A DNA stretch of 64,000 bases from Vibrio artabrorum (GTDB taxonomy: Bacteria; Pseudomonadota; Gammaproteobacteria; Enterobacterales; Vibrionaceae), in NCBI RefSeq assembly GCF_024347295.1, contig NZ_AP025458.1:2666001-2730000 (forward strand), written 5' to 3'. The notes under the pieces were generated by a model. It saw only the letters and a program-made list of their open reading frames with translations. It was not told the origin of the DNA and made no database searches. Positions within the stretch are counted from its first letter, which is position 1. Each line of letters starts with the position of its first letter. Shown one piece after another: positions 19,679 through 27,361 of the stretch. The translations under genes and the position numbers were made by a program.

Positions 19679-21387
19679 AATTCTGGCCCTAAACTAAAGT
19701 GTAACCGGAACTCATCACCTTTCTCCGCATCTAGGCCCCAAGCAAAGTCTAAACTCACGGGACCGACAGGCGATGCCCAACGAACCCCAACCCCAGTACC
19801 ATGCTTCCATTCCGGTGAATCATTGAATGCGTCACCCATATCATAGAAGACGGCCCCCCACCAGTTTCCTACCAAACGATATTGGTATTCAAACGAACTG
19901 GTTGCTATGTATTTTGCTCCCGTCAATGCACCACTTTGATCTCGAGGAGAGATAGACTCATACCCATAACCACGGATACTGTTATCCCCCCCGGCAAAGA
20001 ACCTCAGTGAGGGCGGCAGTTTGTCAAACTCATCAGCAAAGTTTCCGCCAAACTGAAGTCGAGTTAAACCTCGGTGATTGTTACCGAGACTTCGGATCCA
20101 TGCCGTTTGCCCTTGAAAACGTACGACTCTAGTTTCAGACAACAAGGAGTCATCGCCGGCTTCAACCATGATGGTTTGCTTATCTCCCCACATTGGCATA
20201 GCCCCCCCACGAGTTCGAGTTCGAGAGAAAGAGATACCCGGCAACACAAATTGTGCTAAATCGTCTTGTAAACCTTGCTCATAGTTCTCGACCAAATATC
20301 GAATGGACACCGTGCGTTGCCAACCATTATCGAGACGCCAATGTCTTTCTAACGCCAGGTTTGATTCCAAGCTCTTCGTATCACGATTATCCAAGTTTTT
20401 CATGCCGTACTTGATTTGATAATAGTCATGAAGCACATCATCCAACGGAATTTTATAAGTTGCCGTAATGGTCTGCTCTGGCTTAGAAATAGATAGGCTA
20501 CTATTGAAACTGTGACCTTGTTCGTTAACCCAAGGCTTCTTCCATTTGAGGGTTCCTTTGATACCAAGGTCGGTTGAAACCCCGATGCCGGTTTCGATTT
20601 GATTACGCGCCTGCGGTGCAAGACTTACCCTCATTGGAATTTCTCGACCGCCACCCAATTGGCTTAAATCAGGCTCAACAAACACAGAAGAGAACCAATC
20701 CGTATTAGATAAGTTTTGGTTATACTCGCCAACTTTAGTAATCGAATAAGGTTCGCCATCTTCAAAGGGTTTGAGTGATTGAACCTTATCATCATTGATT
20801 TGGCTTCCGGTAACCTGAGTCGCACCAAAGTGATAACGAATGCCACTGTTATAATGAAGACGAACATAAGCACGATTTAATTCGGGAGCCACCTCTAGCT
20901 TACTGAGTTCATACGCACCATCAAAATAACCTTTCGCTAATCCAAGGTTACGTATTGATGATTTCAAAGAATCATAATTTCCATGATTCAGGGTCGAACC
21001 TTTAGACAGTTGACTCTTAGCGATCAACGCTAGGAAATCAGGATCATCGCTCGCTTCACCACTCAGAACGATATCCGAAACATAGATAAGAACAGGAGCG
21101 CCAGGTTCAACGGTAACAGTAAGCTCAGTGCCATCTTCTGAAGGAAAAAAGGTGATACTCGGTTGGTAGTAACCCAACGCACTCAACGCATCTTTAATCA
21201 TAGATTCCAAGCGAGATTGGAACCTTAATGAAACCGAATAGTCTTCTTCAGGGATCGCACTCAGATAAGCATCGACATTATCCTCAAGCGCGCCATCAAG
21301 CCCTTGAATATCTAGGGATGTGTCAGCATAAGCAAGTGTCGATGACAGTAGAGTGCCAATCAGAACTGGTAAAGTTTTTCTTATCAT
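19675..21387 (-). CDS. tamA: Outer-membrane assembly protein TamA (Omp85 family)
   Basis: TamA is an Omp85 beta-barrel with three POTRA domains. The 570-residue protein begins with a signal peptide (about 1-21, cut after TLAYA), carries POTRA domains over about 22-260 and a C-terminal barrel with FAGGDNSIRGYGYESISPRD (the conserved RGY of the L6 lock motif) and a terminal strand FRLHFSLGPEL. It is coupled to tamB. No trait unlike the family is seen. Confidence 0.96.
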   Translation of the reverse strand: MIRKTLPVLIGTLLSSTLAYADTSLDIQGLDGALEDNVDAYLSAIPEEDYSVSLRFQSRLESMIKDALSALGYYQPSITFFPSEDGTELTVTVEPGAPVLIYVSDIVLSGEASDDPDFLALIAKSQLSKGSTLNHGNYDSLKSSIRNLGLAKGYFDGAYELSKLEVAPELNRAYVRLHYNSGIRYHFGATQVTGSQINDDKVQSLKPFEDGEPYSITKVGEYNQNLSNTDWFSSVFVEPDLSQLGGGREIPMRVSLAPQARNQIETGIGVSTDLGIKGTLKWKKPWVNEQGHSFNSSLSISKPEQTITATYKIPLDDVLHDYYQIKYGMKNLDNRDTKSLESNLALERHWRLDNGWQRTVSIRYLVENYEQGLQDDLAQFVLPGISFSRTRTRGGAMPMWGDKQTIMVEAGDDSLLSETRVVRFQGQTAWIRSLGNNHRGLTRLQFGGNFADEFDKLPPSLRFFAGGDNSIRGYGYESISPRDQSGALTGAKYIATSSFEYQYRLVGNWWGAVFYDMGDAFNDSPEWKHGTGVGVRWASPVGPVSLDFAWGLDAEKGDEFRLHFSLGPEL

Positions 21388-21582
21388 GTTTAATTGGTGA
21401 AGACGTTCTCAAAACGTTAATAAGTGAAAAGAAATAATACCGCTAAAAAGGCATTGAGTCTGTAATAAATCCGGGAATAACACGGTCTAATTTCAAGGCT
21501 TATTCAATATTGACCGACCGTTAATATGAGCTCACAGTAAATAAAAGACAGCGCGGTAAACCTATGCGAAAAGGAATATAAC

Positions 21583-22212
21583 ATGCTAAATAAACAACAA
21601 CGGGTTTCTGCAGCAACCGCATTACCGGGGAATGCTGACCCAATCCAGATCACCGAACGTCATTTCGTCAATCAAACTGACCTACAGGACTCGCCAACAG
21701 GCTCTCAACAAGAAGTCCTGATCGGTATGGGGTGCTTCTGGGGAGCTGAACGTTTGTTTTGGCAATTGGATGGCGTTATTTCAACATCCGTTGGTTACGC
21801 TGGGGGGTACACAGCGAATCCCACATATGAACAAGTATGTACAGGGCAAACCGGTCATACCGAAGTGGTTCGCGTGATTTTCGATAACGAAAAAACTTCA
21901 TTAGCAACGTTGCTTGAGACCTTTTGGGAACGTCATGATCCCACTCAAGGGATGCGCCAAGGCAACGATTTAGGAACTCAATATCGCTCCGCGATCTACA
22001 CCTTCAATGAAGAGCAACAGGCTATCGCTGAGCACTCTAAACTTCAATATCAACAAGCCATAACTGAATCATTAGGCAACGAGATCACCACGGAAGTTCT
22101 GCCTGCTGGAAAATATTTTTTCGCAGAAACATACCACCAGCAATACTTAGCGAAAAACCCGAATGGTTATTGCGGGTTGGGTGGAACGGGGGTCTGCTTC
22201 CCGCCACAATAA
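21583..22212 (+). CDS. msrA: Peptide-methionine (S)-S-oxide reductase MsrA
   Basis: MsrA reduces methionine-S-sulfoxide in oxidised proteins. The 209-residue protein has the catalytic GMGCFWGAERLFW (Cys51) and two C-terminal recycling cysteines in GYCGLGGTGVCFPPQ (Cys197 and Cys205). Length is like that of E. coli MsrA (212). It is divergent from tamA, the same arrangement as in E. coli, and ends before a terminator. Confidence 0.96.
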   Translation: MLNKQQRVSAATALPGNADPIQITERHFVNQTDLQDSPTGSQQEVLIGMGCFWGAERLFWQLDGVISTSVGYAGGYTANPTYEQVCTGQTGHTEVVRVIFDNEKTSLATLLETFWERHDPTQGMRQGNDLGTQYRSAIYTFNEEQQAIAEHSKLQYQQAITESLGNEITTEVLPAGKYFFAETYHQQYLAKNPNGYCGLGGTGVCFPPQ

Positions 22213-22249
22213 AGTGCAGCTAGCATACCAACAAGAACGACACGCATTA

Positions 22250-22279
22250 AAAAAGGGCTTCCATTAGAAAGCCCTTTTC
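22250..22279 (+). terminator. Intrinsic terminator between msrA and ytfK
   Basis: AAAAGGGCTT and AAGCCCTTTT form a hairpin with a short loop, flanked by an A-run and a T-rich end. It sits between convergent genes and could be used from both sides. Confidence 0.75.
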
Positions 22280-22320
22280 GCTGTTCATCTATTTGATAAA
22301 AACCACTCAATGAACGTCAG

Positions 22321-22521
22321 TTACACTGGCAGTGCTGCAATTGTGCCGTTCACTTCTTTAAAAATCGTGAGCTTTTGTTTGTCAGAGACTTCAGGAAGCA
22401 ACACCTTGCCTTGATCAAAGCGAAACTCTCCCACACCTTCAATCGCAAACTGGCCCTTGAACAGGACTTTAACGAAACGCGCCACCTGATGTGGGCGGTA
22501 AGTCGAAAATTTTCTTAACAT
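22321..22521 (-). CDS. ytfK: YtfK-like protein (DUF1107), probable SpoT activator
   Basis: The start MLRKFSTYRPHQVARFVKVLF gives 66 residues; it is preferred to an upstream ATG at 22539 because GAGG lies six bases before it and because the family begins here. E. coli YtfK binds SpoT and favours (p)ppGpp synthesis under phosphate or fatty-acid starvation. Conserved features are RFVKVLFKGQFAIEGVGEF and the FDQGKVLLP stretch. The position next to msrA matches E. coli ytfK. Function here is inferred from homology. Confidence 0.8.
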   Translation of the reverse strand: MLRKFSTYRPHQVARFVKVLFKGQFAIEGVGEFRFDQGKVLLPEVSDKQKLTIFKEVNGTIAALPV

Positions 22522-22773
22522 AAGCAACCTCAATTCCATTTGAGTACAACAGTGATCAACCAGGCACCATCACCAAGTTCCAAGCACATACAATCGCTAA
22601 ATCCGTTAGCAAACAGCGAGATAATCTATGGTTCATCTCGACATTGATGCATTATACATTCCAGCAACATATATGCAACTTGCTTTCACATCGTACGATA
22701 AAAAGTTAAAGAGGCATTTTTAAAATTTCATATTATACTTCCAGAGCAACCCCATAAGCGGAACAAAAATATA

Positions 22774-23325
22774 ATGAAAAACAAAACTCTACTGGCTTTA
22801 TTAGCCGCAGCCTCTCCACTCTTTGCTAATGCTCACAATCTATCAGTAGGGGCTCCCCTACCAGCGGTTGATGTTAGTCGCTATGGTGAAATCATCCTCA
22901 ACGATGGAAAGACCGATTATCAATCTTGGTCAACCCATGATCTTTTAGGTAAAGTTCGCGTCATTCAAGCTATCGCTGGCCGCAGCAGCTCTAAAGAACT
23001 TAATGCACCATTGATGGCAGCCATTACAGCATCGAAGTTTTCAGAAGACAGCTACCAAACCACCACCATCATCAACCAAGATGATGCGATTTGGGGGACA
23101 GGGTCTTTTGTTAAATCTTCTGCCGAAAGTAGCAAAGAAGAGTTTCCATGGTCTTCTATGGTCCTAGATGAAGACGGTACCGTCGCGTCATCATGGGCAT
23201 TAAAAGAACAAAGCTCAGCGATTATCGTGCAAGACAAGCAAGGTAACCTCTTGTTTGTTAAAGAAGGTGTATTGAACGAATCAGAGGTCAGTCAAGTGAT
23301 TGAGTTGATTAAAGCGAATCTTTAA
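22774..23325 (+). CDS. ytfJ: YtfJ family periplasmic thioredoxin-fold protein
   Basis: The 183-residue protein begins with a signal peptide (about 1-20, cut near ANAHN), followed by a GAPLPAVDVSRYGEIIL segment and a thioredoxin-like alpha/beta body (LLGKVRVIQAIAGR, SAIIVQDKQGNLLFVKEG). It has no CXXC motif, so it is not an obvious redox enzyme. The E. coli homologue is periplasmic and its function is unknown. It stands alone, just upstream of the zinc cluster. Confidence 0.85.
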   Translation: MKNKTLLALLAAASPLFANAHNLSVGAPLPAVDVSRYGEIILNDGKTDYQSWSTHDLLGKVRVIQAIAGRSSSKELNAPLMAAITASKFSEDSYQTTTIINQDDAIWGTGSFVKSSAESSKEEFPWSSMVLDEDGTVASSWALKEQSSAIIVQDKQGNLLFVKEGVLNESEVSQVIELIKANL

Positions 23326-23351
23326 TCAGATATTCACGTCTTTTTCGAGAC

Positions 23352-23380
23352 CTGACCAAAGGATATTGTTATATTATAAC
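23352..23380 (+). promoter_or_regulatory. Sigma-70 promoter of the zinc (zrg) cluster
   Basis: A -35 element CTGACC (23352-23357) and a -10 element TATAAC (23375-23380) are 17 bases apart. The spacer and the -10 lie inside the Zur palindrome, the arrangement expected for tight repression. Transcription would begin near 23387, about 29 bases before the first start codon. Inferred by eye. Confidence 0.65.
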
Positions 23381-23390
23381 AATATCCTTT
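23358..23390 (+). promoter_or_regulatory. Zur box (perfect 33-bp palindrome)
   Basis: Sixteen bases on each side of a central T at 23374 are exact reverse complements; the core is GTTATATTATAAC, which equals the gammaproteobacterial Zur consensus (GTTATAnTATAAC). It overlaps the promoter of the zinc cluster. Because the palindrome is followed by TTTTTAAATT it could also act as a weak AT-rich terminator for ytfJ. Confidence 0.85.
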
Positions 23391-23415
23391 TTAAATTCTG
23401 TGGTTAATCATCCTC

Positions 23416-23706
23416 ATGTGGCAAAACACACCGAACAATGTGAAACGCAAAACAGGCTTCTTGCTTGGGTTGATGCTCATGCTCAGTGTGCTAGCAGCAA
23501 CACACATTGTAGATATCATCCCAGAGCACCATACTTCGCATCACTGTGAGCTATTTTCGATAAATCAGCTCATTACGCCACACTCACTTCCCCAGCTTCC
23601 AGAATTTCCTTCAGCATTTACGGTCGCTATCACAGAGTCTGTCATTCCGTTACAGCGCCTGTATTTCGCTTATTTAGCCCGTTCACCTCCTGTCAAGATC
23701 GCTTAA
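23416..23706 (+). CDS. DUF2607 family small membrane protein, first gene of zinc cluster
   Basis: The 96-residue protein has one N-terminal hydrophobic segment (about 13-35), then a His-rich patch IPEHHTSHHCEL (two HH pairs and a cysteine) that may bind metal outside the membrane. I recognise it as the DUF2607 type found before zrgA in vibrios. No strong ribosome-binding site precedes the ATG, so an internal Met start is possible. Its place behind the Zur box points to a role in zinc acquisition. Function is otherwise unknown. Confidence 0.7.
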   Translation: MWQNTPNNVKRKTGFLLGLMLMLSVLAATHIVDIIPEHHTSHHCELFSINQLITPHSLPQLPEFPSAFTVAITESVIPLQRLYFAYLARSPPVKIA

Positions 23707-23748
23707 TTACCACTATTTTTTAATTAATCTTTATTCAGGAAAAAAAAC

Positions 23749-24369
23749 ATGAAACCTACTATTTTAGCCGTTGTTATCGGCATGACTGTCTCAACAAATG
23801 TGCTAGCTAACGAAGAATTCCGCTCTCACGAAGCACACGAGCACGGTAAAGTTGAAGTGAATATTGCTCAAGATGGACAAGAATTGCTTGTTGAAGTGAC
23901 GGCTCCCGGTGCTGATGTCGTAGGCTTTGAGCATGATCCAAAAACTGCGGCGCAAAAGACAGTGTTTAAACAAGCTGTCGCGCAATTAAACAAGCCAGAA
24001 GAGCTCTTTGCTTTCAACAATGCAGGCTGTACGCTGAAGTTCAAGTCGGTGACGAACACCTTGGAGAGCGAGCATGATGACCATGAAGGCCATGACCACG
24101 CTGAACACGATCATGACGATCACCAGAGCCATGACCATGCAGAGCACGATCATGACGACCACGAAGGCCATAATCACTCAAAAGACGGTCACGGCGAGTT
24201 CACTGCCGAGTATCACTACCAATGCTCAGACATTGCGAAGCTGGATACCGTGAGCACTCAATGGTTCTCTCAATTCAGCAACACAAAATTAATGACTGTG
24301 AACCTGCTTACTGACAGTGCACAAATTCAAGAAGTGCTTAACGCAGAGCGTGTTAGTTTTCGATTCTAA
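23749..24369 (+). CDS. zrgA: His-rich zinc uptake protein ZrgA (DUF2796)
   Basis: ZrgA is a periplasmic zinc-binding protein needed with its neighbouring genes for zinc uptake in Vibrio cholerae (published system ZrgABCDE). The 206-residue protein has a signal peptide (about 1-20, cut near VLANE), the DUF2796 block EAHEHGKVEVNIAQDGQELL, and an Asp/His-rich insert made of three 13-residue repeats (about residues 107-145, e.g. HDHDDHQSHDHAE), followed by a beta-rich end containing YHYQC. Cysteines in the NNAGCTLKF and YHYQCSD segments may pair. It is the second gene of the cluster. Confidence 0.88.
   Translation: MKPTILAVVIGMTVSTNVLANEEFRSHEAHEHGKVEVNIAQDGQELLVEVTAPGADVVGFEHDPKTAAQKTVFKQAVAQLNKPEELFAFNNAGCTLKFKSVTNTLESEHDDHEGHDHAEHDHDDHQSHDHAEHDHDDHEGHNHSKDGHGEFTAEYHYQCSDIAKLDTVSTQWFSQFSNTKLMTVNLLTDSAQIQEVLNAERVSFRF
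24067..24183 (+). repeat. Three in-frame 39-bp repeats encoding the His-rich insert of ZrgA
   Basis: Units at 24067-24105, 24106-24144 and 24145-24183 each code for 13 residues (first SEHDDHEGHDHAE, second HDHDDHQSHDHAE, third HDHDDHEGHNHSK). The units are imperfect. In-frame tandem units of this kind can change in number by slippage without breaking the gene. Confidence 0.85.
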
Positions 24370-24399
24370 CCAGTCTTAGATTGAATTAAACGTAGATAA

Positions 24400-24431
24400 A
24401 CAGCCAAGTTAGTGAACACTTACTTGGCTGT
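24400..24431 (+). other. Intercistronic hairpin downstream of zrgA
   Basis: ACAGCCAAGT and ACTTGGCTGT pair around an inner AGTG-aa-CACT stem, giving a 32-base near-perfect inverted repeat with one T-T mismatch. No T-run follows, so it is more likely a stabiliser, processing site or partial terminator than a full terminator. Confidence 0.6.
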
Positions 24432-24508
24432 ACAGATCGGTGTTGTCTGAGTATTGATTATGTGAATCACACTCCAGTCGCGACACCGCTTTAATTATTG
24501 GAGCGAAT

Positions 24509-25225
24509 ATGTCTTCTGACCGTTCATCACTCGTGGTCAAACTCGAAAATATCAGCTTTCGTTGGAAACCAGAATTGCCGCCAACGCTAACGATCCCTGC
24601 ACTGCATATCCAAGCCCAAGAGCACCTTTTCATCAAAGGGCCTAGTGGCTGTGGAAAATCAACATTGTTAGGACTACTGACTGGAATCAACCAAGCCGAG
24701 CAAGGGGTAGTATCTATCCTTGGCCAAGATCTCACACAGCAAACTCCTCGCCAAAGAGATAAATTCAGAGCCGACCATATTGGTTATATTTTTCAACAGT
24801 TTAATCTACTTCCTTACTTGTCAGTAATCGACAACGTGACACTTCCTTGCCAGTTTTCAAAGATTCGCAAACAGCAAGTAACAGAAAGTAACCACAGCCT
24901 ACAAGCCACCGCTCAAGATCTATTATTACGACTAAAACTTCCTCAATCCTTAATGGATAAACCCGTTACCGAGTTGAGTATTGGCCAACAACAACGGGTC
25001 GCGGCAGCACGAGCCTTAATCGGCCAACCCAAAATCATCATTGCTGATGAACCAACCTCCGCTTTGGATCACGACAACCGAGAAGCCTTTATTGAACTGT
25101 TGCTAGAACAAGCCAATCAAGCAGGGTCGACTCTGATCTTTGTGAGTCACGATCCAACACTAGAAAAACTGTTCACTCGAAGCATAGATTTAAAAACCCT
25201 TAACCAAGCTAAGGTCGTCGTATGA
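24509..25225 (+). CDS. ABC transporter ATPase of zinc cluster (MacB/LolD type)
   Basis: This 238-residue ATPase has Walker A GPSGCGKST (about 50-58), Q-loop GYIFQQFNLLPYLSV, signature LSIGQQQRVAAARALI and Walker B IIIADEPTSALD. The FQQFNLLP and TSALD patterns place it with the LolD/MacB/FtsE branch, not with ZnuC-type importer ATPases. Its stop overlaps the permease start by four bases. Gene order points to a role with ZrgA; it probably corresponds to one of zrgB-E, but I do not assign the letter. Confidence 0.88.
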   Translation: MSSDRSSLVVKLENISFRWKPELPPTLTIPALHIQAQEHLFIKGPSGCGKSTLLGLLTGINQAEQGVVSILGQDLTQQTPRQRDKFRADHIGYIFQQFNLLPYLSVIDNVTLPCQFSKIRKQQVTESNHSLQATAQDLLLRLKLPQSLMDKPVTELSIGQQQRVAAARALIGQPKIIIADEPTSALDHDNREAFIELLLEQANQAGSTLIFVSHDPTLEKLFTRSIDLKTLNQAKVVV

Positions 25226-26481
25226 AAGTTATTACTCACTTAGCCTTAAAAAGCGTGCTCAACCGTAAAGCAACTGCCATTCTCACGATTCTCACCGTCG
25301 CGGTGTCCGTCATTCTGTTACTCGGTGTAGAACGTGTCAGAACCGAAGCCAAGAGTAGCTTTGCGAACACCATTTCAGGTACAGACCTGATCGTTGGAGG
25401 CCGCTCTGGTCAGGTAAACCTGCTGCTTTATTCAGTATTTCGAATCGGTAATGCAACCAACAACATCGACTGGAAAAGTTACGAGGAATTTAGCCAACAC
25501 AAAGCCGTAAAGTGGACGATACCCATTTCATTGGGGGATTCACACAAAGGCTTCCGTGTCATGGGAACAAACCACAGCTACTTTGAAAACTATCGCTATG
25601 GAAGTAAGCAACCACTTACTTTTAAACAAGGGAAAGAGTTCAACCAATTATTTGATGTGGTAATTGGTGCCGATGTTGCAAAGAAGTTGGATTACAAGAT
25701 CGGTGATCACATCATTCTGGCACACGGTATCAGTGATGTTGCCTTCAGCCGCCACGATAACCTTCCCTTTACGATTGTGGGAATACTGGCGCCCACTGGA
25801 ACACCAGTAGATAAGACCGTGCATGTCTCATTGGAGGCAATAGAAGCGATTCACGTTGGCTGGGAATCCGGTGCCAACCTGGGGCACACGCCAGATGCAG
25901 AAACATTAAAAACTTTTGATTTCCAACCCAAGCAAATTACCGCAATGATGCTTGGGCTTAACTCGAAGATCCAAACCTTCGCACTGCAACGAGAAATTAA
26001 TAACTATCGCAAAGAACCATTGAGTGCCATTATACCAGGCATTGCGCTGCACGAATTGTGGGGCATGATGGCCGTGGCAGAACAAGCTCTGCTGATTGTT
26101 TCAGGATTTGTTGTTGTCGCCGGTTTATTGGGTATGCTCAGCAGTCTACTCACGAGCTTACAAGAAAGACGCCGAGAGATGGCCATTCTGCGTGCGATGG
26201 GCGCGAGACCTCGTCATGTGTTTGGTTTATTGATCAGTGAAGCCAGCACCTTGACCTTCCTTGGCATAACATTAGGTGTTGCGGTGTTGTTTGCACTGAT
26301 TGCTGTGGTTGCTCCTATTGTGCAGCAAAGTTATGGTATCAACATATCACTATCAGCCATCACATCGCATGAGTGGACACTGCTTATGCTGGTACAAGTG
26401 GCCGGAATCATTATCGGCTTTATTCCCGCTTTCAGGGCTTACCGTCAGTCATTATCTGATGGTATGACGATTCGAATCTAA
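25222..26481 (+). CDS. FtsX/MacB-type ABC permease of zinc cluster
   Basis: The 419-residue protein has the MacB-like layout: one N-terminal membrane helix (about 17-36), a periplasmic domain of about 240 residues, and three C-terminal helices (about 285-315, 335-362 and 385-405) with the FtsX-domain stretch GLLGMLSSLLTSLQERRREMAILRAMGA. This topology is known from exporters and mechanotransmission complexes (MacB, LolCE, FtsX), not from standard metal importers. It is translationally coupled to the ATPase and followed by the DUF3299 gene after 14 bases. Confidence 0.88.
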   Translation: MKVITHLALKSVLNRKATAILTILTVAVSVILLLGVERVRTEAKSSFANTISGTDLIVGGRSGQVNLLLYSVFRIGNATNNIDWKSYEEFSQHKAVKWTIPISLGDSHKGFRVMGTNHSYFENYRYGSKQPLTFKQGKEFNQLFDVVIGADVAKKLDYKIGDHIILAHGISDVAFSRHDNLPFTIVGILAPTGTPVDKTVHVSLEAIEAIHVGWESGANLGHTPDAETLKTFDFQPKQITAMMLGLNSKIQTFALQREINNYRKEPLSAIIPGIALHELWGMMAVAEQALLIVSGFVVVAGLLGMLSSLLTSLQERRREMAILRAMGARPRHVFGLLISEASTLTFLGITLGVAVLFALIAVVAPIVQQSYGINISLSAITSHEWTLLMLVQVAGIIIGFIPAFRAYRQSLSDGMTIRI

Positions 26482-26495
26482 AATAGGAACCTATA

Positions 26496-27011
26496 ATGCA
26501 ACGCAAATTCCTACTGATACTTGGACTACTTCTGTTCCCGTTTATCAGTACTGCTCATGCAGACACCACTTCGACTGACGAGTCAGTATTAACTCTCGAC
26601 TGGATTGACTTGATTCCCGAGTCAGAGCGAGCACAACTCGATTCGGTTGGCATGCCGATAGTCAACCACAATAGTATGGATAAACCCCAGCAATCGACAA
26701 TTGGCGCGGTTCGCCCAGAGCTGAATGGCAGCACAGTCAAGATCCCCGGTTTTGTGATTCCATTGGAAGGTGATGAGAACATGATCACTGAATTTCTTCT
26801 GGTTCCATACTTTGGCGCATGTATCCACGTTCCGCCACCGCCACCGAACCAAATCATCTATGTAAAGTTTCCCAAAGGTGCCCCAATCCAGCAACTATGG
26901 GATGTGATCTATGTCGTCGGTACACTGAAAACAGAATCCATAAGCCATGACTTGGCTCAAACAGGTTATCTTATTGAAGGGACTGCGATAGAAGAATATG
27001 ATGACATGTGA
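26496..27011 (+). CDS. DUF3299 family secreted protein, last gene of zinc cluster
   Basis: The 171-residue protein begins with a signal peptide (about 1-22, ending STAHAD) and carries the DUF3299 motif FLLVPYFGACIHVPPPPPNQ, where Cys and His lie beside a proline run and may bind metal. The preceding segment VKIPGFVIPLEGDENMITE is also typical. It is part of the Zur-controlled cluster and probably acts in the periplasm with ZrgA or the permease. Its molecular role is unknown to me. Confidence 0.85.
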   Translation: MQRKFLLILGLLLFPFISTAHADTTSTDESVLTLDWIDLIPESERAQLDSVGMPIVNHNSMDKPQQSTIGAVRPELNGSTVKIPGFVIPLEGDENMITEFLLVPYFGACIHVPPPPPNQIIYVKFPKGAPIQQLWDVIYVVGTLKTESISHDLAQTGYLIEGTAIEEYDDM

Positions 27012-27016
27012 TGATT

Positions 27017-27046
27017 AAAAGGATAGCTCAAGGATGAGCTCCCTTT
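27017..27046 (+). terminator. Probable terminator of the zinc cluster
   Basis: AAAAGG-at-AGCTC and GAGCT-cc-CCTTT form a bulged hairpin just after the DUF3299 stop. The T-run after it is short, so it may be inefficient. Confidence 0.5.
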
Positions 27047-27099
27047 ACTGTAAAATACACAATAAAACAACATTTAAGCAACAAGGCTATTTGTCTAAA

Positions 27100-27204
27100 T
27101 TATACGATGTAATGAGATAAATAGGCTAGAGCAACCACATAAATAGCCAGTAACACCCCTATTCCTAGCTGTTTTTTTAGCCTATTATTATTAACCTGGC
27201 TCAT
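27100..27204 (-). CDS. 34-residue putative single-span membrane protein
   Basis: The frame reads ATG to TAA on the minus strand, giving 34 residues. It starts MSQVNNNRLKKQ, a positively charged head, then has a hydrophobic span of about 18 residues (LGIGVLLAIYVVALAYL) and ends SHYIV. The ribosome-binding site AAGGAGGGG two bases before the ATG is unusually strong. The charge pattern predicts N-in, C-out topology. It lies between the convergent end of the zinc cluster and the divergent TIGR03899 gene. I recognise no family. Coding status is inferred from the ribosome-binding site and composition. Confidence 0.6.
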   Translation of the reverse strand: MSQVNNNRLKKQLGIGVLLAIYVVALAYLSHYIV

Positions 27205-27361
27205 AACCCCTCCTTAACAAGGTCATTTAAATTTAACATCTTATTAGCATTATCAAAAGTAAAACTTGGTTAAACTCTTCAACTTTGCATGCAAAATCTA
27301 GCCACCAATAAGATAAAGAGTTACATTTTAGACAGTTAAGTCGTCTCCTAACGGTACTCTT
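27205..27361. promoter_or_regulatory. Divergent promoter region of small membrane peptide and TIGR03899 gene
   Basis: The stretch is AT-rich and contains the 12-base palindrome TTTGCATGCAAA (27284-27295). No clear -35/-10 pair could be fixed by eye. Together with the 34-codon gene this accounts for the 350 bases between the DUF3299 and TIGR03899 genes. Confidence 0.35.
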
